Below, piece by piece: positions 1 to 4,998 of a DNA stretch of 8,540 nucleotides; within the stretch, counting starts at the first letter, position 1, and the number at the start of each line of letters is the position of its first letter. A model generated the notes under the pieces. It saw only the letters and a list, made by a program, of their open reading frames with translations. It made no database searches and had not been told where the DNA came from. The stretch comes from a candidate division WWE3 bacterium (GTDB taxonomy: Bacteria; Patescibacteriota; WWE3; UBA101185; UBA10185). The stretch lies in NCBI GenBank assembly GCA_003564915.1, contig PXDX01000039.1:1-8540 (forward strand). Reading direction: 5' to 3'. The translations under genes and the position numbers were made by a program.

Positions 1-351
1 ATTGGTGATGAAGAACTTCTTCCCGATCCTCCTAACGGAGCTCACGTACAAGTTGGCATCATATCCGGAGGGAATATCTACTTCCCCAGTTCGATTACTG
101 TCAGAGATCATGGAGATGAGGGTTATGATCCTTATGAAAGGGATAGTGCTATATTATTCCACGGAAGTCTATTTGCAAGAGGTAACATTGACTTCAGTAG
201 AGACACACGTCTGGGAAGCCAATATCCCGCTCAAGCAGTCTACTATGATTCTTCCTATACTTATTACCTACAGAGACAAATGAATGAGCACTCATTGTTT
301 GAGAGGCACTTTTTCAGTTTAGTATCTATTTCCTGGGACGTGGAGAACTAA
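1..351 (+). CDS. C-terminal fragment of a pilus-associated surface protein (5' end outside the window)
   Basis: Frame 1 is open from the first base to a TAA at 349-351 and gives 116 residues with no internal start needed, so this is the 3' end of a gene that begins upstream. The fragment reads as a secreted beta-rich domain: Gly/Asn-rich, with GIISGGNIYFPSS near the start and LFHGSLFARGNIDFSRD followed by a Pro-Ala step and a Tyr-rich stretch. No membrane segment is present in this part. The 'G-L-F-A-R-G-N-I' then 'R-D' pattern resembles the C-terminal region of large surface proteins that sit beside pilin genes in CPR genomes; that comparison is from memory and not a search. The stop lies 2 bases before the next ATG and that gene's ribosome binding site falls inside this one, so the two are almost certainly co-transcribed. 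No function can be given beyond probable export with the pilus system. Confidence 0.75.
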   Translation: MGDEELLPDPPNGAHVQVGIISGGNIYFPSSITVRDHGDEGYDPYERDSAILFHGSLFARGNIDFSRDTRLGSQYPAQAVYYDSSYTYYLQRQMNEHSLFERHFFSLVSISWDVEN

Positions 352-353
352 AA

Positions 354-1295
354 ATGATCGAACACAAGAACAATAAAAAACAACAAGGGCAGGAAGGACA
401 AGCTCTTCTGTTTGTGATCGTAGCCCTTACAATAGCTCTGTCGGTTGGTGTAAGTGTTTCCTTAAGGACTTTATCCTCAATTTCCAGAGTTACTACAACA
501 GACACGGCATCTCGTGTGTTATCCGCTGCAGAAGGTGGTTTGGAGCACTTTTTATCTTATTCTACTTCTGAACTCTCTGACGCAACGGATATCTGCGATA
601 GCCTTGATTATGAACCGGATGATTTCAACGAAGATTGTGTGATACATTATGATCCGGTAGAAACGGACAACATAGAAGCTCGGGCGGTTGTTATGGTTGA
701 GCCTTATTATGGAGATCCGGACGAAAACGGGGCTCACACGATTGAAATTGAAGGAGGCGATTTTGCAACCATAAACTTGAACGGTTATAACGATGAGTCG
801 GAAAGTAGCCTGACAATATGTTGGGAGGGAGACAGTGATATTTACTACACTTTGGTTGCCGGACGAGATGTCTCCGATTGGTCAAAGGGCATTGTTTGCG
901 GCGATATTACCGGTAGTCCAGGTTGTTTTAGTGATGTAGGAGATGATGGTACAAGAGCAGAATTTGACCTTGACGGCTGTCCCGAAGGCTATAAAGGTAT
1001 TGAAATTACCGTCCCCGGAGGATTTGATAACTTTGATCATGAAAAATCTCTATCCATCGTACCTTTGAACAGCAATATTATTGCCACATTTGTCCCTCAT
1101 CCTGAAGGATTTGGAATTTTGGGGTATCGAATAACCTCTCGCGGAGAGCTTATAGAAGATAGAGTTGTAAAAACTGTAAGAGTGGTTAGAGCAACCAGGT
1201 CACTCCCCTACTTACCTGCAAGCTTTACTTTTGGATTGTTCTCGGACGGAGGAATAATAAATGAAGGTACTCAAATGAGCGATCTCGGTTACTGA
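354..1295 (+). CDS. PilX/GspK-like pilus assembly protein
   Basis: A 313-residue protein with a short charged N-terminus (HKNNKKQQGQEG), one hydrophobic segment at about residues 17-36 (ALLFVIVALTIALSVGVSVS), and an AAEGGLEHFL motif at 58-67 that matches the 'AAEAGLE' signature of PilX N-terminal domains. There is no Glu at position 5 after a possible G15/Q16 cleavage point, which is typical of GspK and CPR PilX-like proteins. The rest is an exported domain rich in Asp, Glu and Gly with seven Cys (81, 95, 156, 182, 191, 209 and one-off spacing between them), compatible with disulfides outside the cell. It ends in a Leu-Pro/Phe-rich segment (SLPYLPASFTFGLF). GGAGA at 342-346 lies 7 bases from the ATG and supports this start. 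By analogy it would cap or prime the pilus with the H/I/J-like minor pilins encoded at 3329-4967. Family assignment rests on the N-terminal third; the rest is not recognised. Confidence 0.8.
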   Translation: MIEHKNNKKQQGQEGQALLFVIVALTIALSVGVSVSLRTLSSISRVTTTDTASRVLSAAEGGLEHFLSYSTSELSDATDICDSLDYEPDDFNEDCVIHYDPVETDNIEARAVVMVEPYYGDPDENGAHTIEIEGGDFATINLNGYNDESESSLTICWEGDSDIYYTLVAGRDVSDWSKGIVCGDITGSPGCFSDVGDDGTRAEFDLDGCPEGYKGIEITVPGGFDNFDHEKSLSIVPLNSNIIATFVPHPEGFGILGYRITSRGELIEDRVVKTVRVVRATRSLPYLPASFTFGLFSDGGIINEGTQMSDLGY

Positions 1296-1343
1296 CCCGG
1301 TCCTTCTAACACTTTTAAAAAGCGTCATTTTTGAGGAGATGAG

Positions 1344-1379
1344 ATGTTGATAACTAAAGTAAGTATTGATACATTTTAA
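1344..1379 (+). other. Possible 11-codon upstream ORF before the first pilin
   Basis: GAGGAG at 1333-1338 sits 5 bases before ATG 1344, which opens an 11-residue reading frame (MLITKVSIDTF) closed by TAA at 1377-1379. The stop abuts an in-frame ATG of the downstream pilin at 1380. The Shine-Dalgarno match is better than that of most real genes here. It could be a leader peptide coupling translation into the pilin, the remnant of a lost gene, or chance. The predicted promoter at 1347-1375 lies inside it, so the two interpretations compete. Confidence 0.25.
1347..1375 (+). promoter_or_regulatory. Predicted sigma-70-type promoter for the pilin gene at 1395
   Basis: TTGATA (1347-1352, 5/6 to the -35 consensus) and TACATT (1370-1375, 4/6 to the -10) are separated by 17 bases. 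Transcription would begin near 1380-1383, giving a very short leader that starts with the GGAGA ribosome binding site for ATG 1395. Confidence 0.45.
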
Positions 1380-1394
1380 ATGGAGATGTTTTTT

Positions 1395-1832
1395 ATGAAT
1401 GATTTGAACGATATCTACGGTTTTACTCTAATTGAGCTCATTATAGTAGTAACAATAGTTGGGATTATGGGAGGGGTTATGCTTGTTTTAGTAAATCCCA
1501 GACGTGTAGAGGATAGAACACGCGACAGCATGCGTATAACCAACCTTCAGAAGATTGCCGGTGTTGCTGACAGTCACCACGCCTCGAACGGGGTTTATCC
1601 CGCGGAACAGGACGGGCGTTTTGAATCATCCTATCTTTCGGTGTGGCCTGAAGATGAGCCGGTGGAAGGCGATGTTTACACATATGAGTATGACCTCGAC
1701 TCCAATACTTATATGATACATGTGACAGGATCCGGGGATAGTTATTTAATTTACAGATCACAGTTGGGAAGAACTATGAGGTGTAAAGAGCTTTACGATG
1801 AAGATACTTGCGTGAGAATAACCGGAACCTAG
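1395..1832 (+). CDS. Type IV prepilin, GspG/PilA-like
   Basis: A 145-residue prepilin with class III cleavage site G9/F10 followed by FTLIEL; Glu5 of the mature protein is present. The hydrophobic helix spans about residues 10-33, then NP at 34-35 (mature 25-26) and an RTRDS basic patch. The C-terminal globular part has an NGVYP motif common to GspG-like pilins, Tyr-rich strands, and a Cys130/Cys139 pair that could form the usual C-terminal disulfide loop. I chose ATG 1395 because GGAGA at 1382-1386 is 8 bases upstream; ATG 1380 in the same frame would add MEMFF and lacks such a site. Either way the leader is odd: MNDLNDIYG carries two Asp and no Lys or Arg, whereas prepilin leaders are normally basic. 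It lies between the PilX-like gene and the putative major pilin, with a probable promoter of its own. It is probably a minor or alternative shaft subunit. Confidence 0.88.
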   Translation: MNDLNDIYGFTLIELIIVVTIVGIMGGVMLVLVNPRRVEDRTRDSMRITNLQKIAGVADSHHASNGVYPAEQDGRFESSYLSVWPEDEPVEGDVYTYEYDLDSNTYMIHVTGSGDSYLIYRSQLGRTMRCKELYDEDTCVRITGT

Positions 1833-1919
1833 TTTTAATTGATTTAAAGGATTTTTATTAGTTTTGCCGTCAGTTTACACTTTTTTTAATAGAGCTTGTA
1901 TTCTTTAAACCTAAAGGGT

Positions 1920-1948
1920 TTGACATATCCACTTAATAAATGCATACT
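1920..1948 (+). promoter_or_regulatory. Predicted strong promoter of the putative major pilin gene
   Basis: A perfect TTGACA (1920-1925) and CATACT (1943-1948, 4/6) are spaced 17 bases apart, with TG at 1941-1942 just upstream of the -10. Predicted start of transcription is near 1955, leaving a leader of about 63 bases before ATG 2018. The 185-base gap 1833-2017 holds this promoter, an AT-rich stretch with no coding signal, and no convincing terminator for the preceding gene. A short inverted repeat (AAACC 1907-1911 / GGTTT 1917-1921) touches the -35 box. Confidence 0.7.
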
Positions 1949-2001
1949 TAATTTATATGTTTCCTGCCTATTTTGAAACAAGAATAGAACGGAACTCTCG
2001 A

Positions 2002-2011
2002 GGGGAGGTGG
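2002..2011 (+). promoter_or_regulatory. Near-perfect Shine-Dalgarno of the putative major pilin
   Basis: GGGGAGGTGG includes GGAGGTG (2004-2010), 7 bases upstream of ATG 2018. With GAGGAGGGAG at 3848-3857 it is one of the two strongest ribosome binding sites in the window. It supports high expression of this gene and fixes its start. Confidence 0.85.
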
Positions 2012-2017
2012 AAAGAA

Positions 2018-2635
2018 ATGAACAAGAATTATAGTGAGCAAGGTTTTACCCTTATTGAGTTGTTGATCGTTATTGTAATAATAGGTATTCTTTCCGGTGT
2101 CCTTATCGCTGTTATTAATCCTGTAAGGCAGCAGAACCGTGCCAGAAACTCTAACATTGTGGCGGCGATTAATAAGGCTGCTTTTGCCATTAATACAGCT
2201 AGAGCTGGTAGAGGAAGATTGCCTCTTGTGGGTGAGCTAACAACCGAATTGGAGAACGTATCTGTCGTGCAGGATTTTTCTGCAGACGACACAGAATTGA
2301 ACGCTAATATTGCAGTCTCTGGAACAAGTTTACCGACAACATGTCCAACAGACGGTTTTTACGGTATTGGTGCTCCGGGAACAGGTGATTGTAACTATAG
2401 AGTTGCTGCACCTAATGTTCAAGGAGCTATCTTCAGGATTATAGGTAAGGCTTGGAAGGAAAATCCTGGGGCCACTGAAGATCAAGAGCGTTCCGATGTT
2501 TATGTGTATTGTTCTTCCCAAGGATTTTTCCGATGTCACGCAAGCGAGGACTACGCTGCTTTTGCAGGCGATGGTTTCAATTTCGTGATTGATGACCTAA
2601 CTGAACCCGCTGGACAATGTTCTTATGTGGAATAA
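2018..2635 (+). CDS. pilA: Type IV prepilin, probable major pilin (PilA-like)
   Basis: A 205-residue prepilin, the longest complete GspG/PilA-like pilin in the window. Leader MNKNYSEQG is cleaved at G9/F10, giving mature FTLIELLIVIVIIGIL with Glu5. NP is at mature 25-26, followed by an RARNS patch. The large globular head has five Cys (109, 125, 165, 173, 201), enough for two disulfides plus one free, and ends at CSYVE. I call it the major pilin from expression signals rather than homology: its own TTGACA promoter, a strong Shine-Dalgarno, and a perfect 10-bp hairpin directly after the stop that makes it look monocistronic. The neighbouring genes show none of this combination. Paralogues at 1395, 2789 and 8023 share the N-terminal helix design but differ strongly in the head. 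The symbol is by role; orthology to a named pilA is not established. Confidence 0.85.
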   Translation: MNKNYSEQGFTLIELLIVIVIIGILSGVLIAVINPVRQQNRARNSNIVAAINKAAFAINTARAGRGRLPLVGELTTELENVSVVQDFSADDTELNANIAVSGTSLPTTCPTDGFYGIGAPGTGDCNYRVAAPNVQGAIFRIIGKAWKENPGATEDQERSDVYVYCSSQGFFRCHASEDYAAFAGDGFNFVIDDLTEPAGQCSYVE

Positions 2636-2667
2636 TTGTTAAAAGTCCAGATCGTTTATTATGGAAT

Positions 2668-2690
2668 GAACCCCGCTTTTAGCGGGGTTC
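2668..2690 (+). terminator. Strong hairpin after the major pilin gene (terminator or 3' stabiliser)
   Basis: GAACCCCGCT (2668-2677) and AGCGGGGTTC (2681-2690) form a perfect 10-bp GC-rich stem with a 3-base TTT loop, 32 bases after the pilin stop. The U-tract expected of an intrinsic terminator is missing: the next bases are C-rich (TCCGTCCCCC), and T-rich sequence appears only at about 2710-2719. It may terminate weakly, or protect the 3' end of an abundant pilin mRNA. Confidence 0.75.
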
Positions 2691-2753
2691 TCCGTCCCCC
2701 ACCCCACTCTGTTATTTTTATGCGGCACATGACTTGACAACGGTATCTTGAAT

Positions 2754-2782
2754 TTGACACCATAAAAATCTAATAGCATAAT
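2754..2782 (+). promoter_or_regulatory. Predicted strong promoter giving a leaderless mRNA for the pilin at 2789
   Basis: A perfect TTGACA (2754-2759), a 17-base spacer, then CATAAT (2777-2782, 5/6). Only CTTCTT separates the -10 from ATG 2789, so transcription should start at or next to the A of the start codon. No Shine-Dalgarno is present. A second TTGACA at 2734-2739 lies exactly 20 bases upstream and has no matching -10. Confidence 0.75.
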
Positions 2783-2788
2783 CTTCTT

Positions 2789-3241
2789 ATGGATCACTTA
2801 TCTGCCCGAACAAAAAAACAAAACGCATTCACATTGATAGAATTAATTCTTTCAGTTGTTATTATAATTATTCTCACAGGAGCTGTTCTAAGGGTCATTG
2901 ATCCCCGTGCTTTGCGTGGAAGAGCAAGGGACGGAAACAGAGAGGCCGATGTTAGAATCATTCAGACCGCTTTGGAGATGTATTTTTCCGATTACAGAGG
3001 CTATCCCAGTACGAATAATGATTGGGTTTCAGTAGACGCAGTCTCGGATTTACATCCGTATTTAAATGAGATCCCTGAAGATCCTTCTGAGGGGGGAAGC
3101 TATAACTACTCCTCCAATGGAAGTACATACTTTCTAGTAGCAATAATGGAGATGGAAGAATCCGGTAACGGAAATTGTTTTGGTTTTATCTCGCCCAATC
3201 CTAGTCTCTGTTATGGTGTATCCAGCCCCCTAGGCAACTGA
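2789..3241 (+). CDS. Type IV prepilin, GspG-like, with Ala before the cleavage site
   Basis: A 150-residue prepilin. The leader MDHLSARTKKQNA is basic, and the processing site reads A13/F14 instead of the usual Gly/Phe. The mature protein starts FTLIELILSVV, with Glu5, DP at mature 25-26 and an RARDG patch. The following helix and a YRGYPS motif resemble GspG-family pilins, where an N/R-G-Y-P step follows the N-terminal helix. Two Cys near the C-terminus (130 and 141, ten residues between) could form a disulfide loop. The ATG is the first codon of its predicted transcript, with no ribosome binding site. The next gene starts 87 bases downstream with its own -10, so this gene is probably a single-gene unit, though read-through is possible since no terminator is seen after its stop. 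Its role is a shaft or minor pilin; which one cannot be told from sequence. Confidence 0.87.
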   Translation: MDHLSARTKKQNAFTLIELILSVVIIIILTGAVLRVIDPRALRGRARDGNREADVRIIQTALEMYFSDYRGYPSTNNDWVSVDAVSDLHPYLNEIPEDPSEGGSYNYSSNGSTYFLVAIMEMEESGNGNCFGFISPNPSLCYGVSSPLGN

Positions 3242-3313
3242 TTGATTTTGAAAAAACGCACTTCGAATTCACTTCTGTGTATTACCTTTGCCGATGAAGA
3301 TACAGCATTATTA

Positions 3314-3322
3314 TGCTAATAT
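3314..3322 (+). promoter_or_regulatory. Extended -10 promoter giving a leaderless mRNA for the minor pilin operon
   Basis: TGC followed by TAATAT (3317-3322, 4/6) ends 6 bases before ATG 3329. There is no good -35 at the expected distance, which fits the extended -10 (TGn) class. A small inverted repeat, AGCAT (3304-3308) / ATGCT (3313-3317), overlaps the element and could be an operator. No Shine-Dalgarno precedes the ATG. The rest of the gap 3242-3316 shows no gene or terminator. Confidence 0.5.
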
Positions 3323-3328
3323 TATCTT

Positions 3329-3871
3329 ATGAAGAAAGCTGCCCAAAGAGCAGGATATGAAGCCTTTACAATGGTAGAGCTTCTTATTGTAGTATCCATT
3401 ATTACAATTGCCTCAGCCGCAGCTATTCCCGGTTTTAGCGGCTATATACGTTCTCAGAACCTCAAACAATCCATGGAAAGGGTAAAAAGTGATCTAAGAA
3501 CCGCCCAAATACGTGCTATGTCAGGTTCTTATTCTGTTGATGATGAAGTTTTTTATTGGGGTATAGATTTTAGAGAAGATCAAAGCATTTACATTTTCAA
3601 CACATACGATAGTTCTTTTGAGAACCCTATATTCAGATCCGAATCGGAGGAGTTACTTGCCGACATAGTTGTTCGAAGTTCGGATATGATAATATTCTTT
3701 GAAAATCACAGCGGTGACGCGTACAGTTCTTCCGGGGATCCCTGTGACAGCAACGGCACTAATTGCACAATAATATTGGGTGCGGAAAATCTTTCGGGAG
3801 ATCGTTGTTCATCCGTAATTATAAATTCTGCAGGAGGAATTTTTAAAGAGGAGGGAGTAAGCTGTCCATGA
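3329..3871 (+). CDS. Minor prepilin, GspH/FimT-like
   Basis: A 180-residue prepilin. Leader MKKAAQRAGYEA ends in Ala, so cleavage would be at A12/F13. The mature start FTMVELLIVVSIITIASAAAIPGF has Glu5 and Pro at mature position 22, the classic kink position, unlike the NP25-26 pilins around it. The 'AIPGFSGYIRSQNLKQSMERVKSDL' region is typical of GspH/FimT minor pilins, with an amphipathic helix and then a beta-rich head with Cys139, 146, 160 and 179. It is first in a tight three-gene unit: its TGA overlaps the next ATG (ATGA at 3868-3871). The order H-like, I-like, J-like matches the conserved gene order of minor pseudopilins in type II secretion and T4P. It would take part in the pilus-initiating tip complex. 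Confidence 0.85.
   Translation: MKKAAQRAGYEAFTMVELLIVVSIITIASAAAIPGFSGYIRSQNLKQSMERVKSDLRTAQIRAMSGSYSVDDEVFYWGIDFREDQSIYIFNTYDSSFENPIFRSESEELLADIVVRSSDMIIFFENHSGDAYSSSGDPCDSNGTNCTIILGAENLSGDRCSSVIINSAGGIFKEEGVSCP
3848..3857 (+). promoter_or_regulatory. Strong internal ribosome binding site for the GspI/PilV-like gene
   Basis: GAGGAGGGAG lies 10 bases upstream of ATG 3868, within the last codons of the preceding gene. With the ATGA overlap it gives both independent and coupled initiation. Confidence 0.7.
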
Positions 3872-4398
3872 GGATTTCTAGAATTAAGGAAAATCAAGAA
3901 GGTTTGGGCTTAATGGAGGTAATTTTAGCCTTTGGTGTCTCAATTATTGTAGTAACAGCTCTGGTATCATTGGCTACCTTTGTACTACGTTCATCCACAG
4001 AGAGTTCACGAATGATGCAGGCAACCAGATTAGCCAATCAGGAGTTGGAAAGAATTAGAGTAGTAAGAGATTTGTACATTGCAGATGAAGATCTAAACTG
4101 GTCTGATTTTTATAATGCTATTAGAGATTGTGCTTTTTCTGATCCTCCTTGCGGAGAAGGTTCTGCTACTTGCAGCATTGATCTTACTGTTGCGGGAACC
4201 CAAAACTTCATACAGTACGGTAATCCTCCGGAGACGGACGGAATAACAGTTTGTTTTGCTTTTCGAGAGATACGTACACAACCTGACGATTCCATAGACA
4301 CGAACAAAGCCGATATAATTGCTATTGGAACCTGGGTATTAGGAGGAGAGAGAAAATATGTACATAATTACACCCGCCTTTCCAACTGGAGCCGCTAA
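3868..4398 (+). CDS. Minor prepilin, GspI/PilV-like
   Basis: A 176-residue prepilin with basic leader and site G12/L13; mature LGLMEVILAFGVSIIVV keeps Glu5. The helix is followed by a Ser-rich stretch and QATRLANQELERIRVVRDL (residues 51-69), which matches the 'A-Q-x-x-L-E-x-x-R' signature of PilV/GspI proteins. The C-terminus (GTWVLGGERKYVHNYTRLSNW) is also PilV-like, where a beta-strand with 'W' and a final 'L-x-N-W' is common. Four Cys in the head (88, 95, 102, 129) suggest disulfides. It overlaps the upstream gene by 4 bases and is followed after 2 bases by the GspJ-like gene. It is expected in the minor pilin tip complex with its neighbours. Confidence 0.85.
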   Translation: MRISRIKENQEGLGLMEVILAFGVSIIVVTALVSLATFVLRSSTESSRMMQATRLANQELERIRVVRDLYIADEDLNWSDFYNAIRDCAFSDPPCGEGSATCSIDLTVAGTQNFIQYGNPPETDGITVCFAFREIRTQPDDSIDTNKADIIAIGTWVLGGERKYVHNYTRLSNWSR

Positions 4399-4400
4399 AT

Positions 4401-4967
4401 ATGAGATCTGATCCTTTGAGGAAGAAAAAGAATCATCCCTTAAAAAAGCGTTCTAAGGAAAAAATGCTCGGATTTACCTTAGTGGAGCTTCTTGTATCGA
4501 TTAGTCTGTTAGCCATCAGTGTGGGAATTTCCAGTGATATCATTGTTAGTCTGGTTCGCACGTTTGGAAGAACTCAAATATTCCATGATACTGAGCAGAC
4601 AGTAAATTTTCTATTCTTGAAACTTCAAAACGATCTTAAAAACTCTCTGTCTTCCGAGGTCAATTTAGACGGAAATGAACTAACAATGTTAAGAAGAAAC
4701 GATGTCCGTATTACTTACACTGTTACTGAGGATGATCCTCCAAACGTAACTCGTCAGGTTGGAACAGGAGATCCGGTTAACTTGATTGATACTCAATCTC
4801 CTATAGGAGGAATAAGGATATCATGTGAAAACGGTTGTTTTGAGAGGGTTAGCACAACTCCCCATTCAATAAGAATAAATATGACTTTCTCACAAAGCAC
4901 AGGTATTGGATTATTTGATTCCGAAATATCGATAGAAGATACATTTGTTCTAAGAGGAAGCTATTGA
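4401..4967 (+). CDS. Minor prepilin, GspJ/PilW-like
   Basis: A 188-residue prepilin with site G24/F25 and mature FTLVELLVSISLLAISVGISSDII, Glu5 present. After the helix come TEQTVNFLFLKLQNDLKNS (64-82), matching the GspJ/PilW pattern in which a second helix carries 'L-x-x-D-L', and a long beta-rich head with a close Cys142/Cys146 pair. The leader is unusually long (24 residues) and very basic (ten Lys/Arg). An internal ATG at 4464 would leave only MLG before the cleavage point, too short to work as a leader, so I keep 4401; GGAG at 4388-4391 is 9 bases upstream. It closes the H-I-J trio. Its TGA at 4965-4967 lies inside the predicted -35 box of the next operon. Confidence 0.85.
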   Translation: MRSDPLRKKKNHPLKKRSKEKMLGFTLVELLVSISLLAISVGISSDIIVSLVRTFGRTQIFHDTEQTVNFLFLKLQNDLKNSLSSEVNLDGNELTMLRRNDVRITYTVTEDDPPNVTRQVGTGDPVNLIDTQSPIGGIRISCENGCFERVSTTPHSIRINMTFSQSTGIGLFDSEISIEDTFVLRGSY

Positions 4968-4992
4968 TTATATGATTTTTTCCTTTTATCAT
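4964..4992 (+). promoter_or_regulatory. Predicted promoter giving a leaderless pilM mRNA
   Basis: TTGATT (4964-4969, 4/6), a 17-base spacer and TATCAT (4987-4992, 5/6). Six bases (TGAAGT) separate the -10 from ATG 4999, so the transcript would begin at the start codon. No usable Shine-Dalgarno is present. Read-through from the minor pilin operon, which ends 31 bases upstream, may add to expression. Confidence 0.65.
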
Positions 4993-4998
4993 TGAAGT

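Noticed and set aside
2..283. A 93-residue + strand ORF beginning at base 2
   Set aside because: It is out of frame with the real coding sequence. Frame 1 is open from base 1 to the TAA at 349-351, ends 2 bases before the next gene and reads as a coherent beta-rich protein.
354..1295. Truncation or frameshift at the end of the PilX-like gene
   Set aside because: The other frames after 1295 do not continue the protein, and ending after a Leu-Pro/Phe-rich strand is plausible for this family, so I see no evidence of a broken gene.
1907..1921. AAACC/GGTTT inverted repeat before the major pilin promoter as a terminator of the upstream gene
   Set aside because: Only 5 base pairs with two G-C pairs, no U-tract, and it overlaps the -35 box. 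It could be an operator half-site pair, but the evidence is too weak to list separately.
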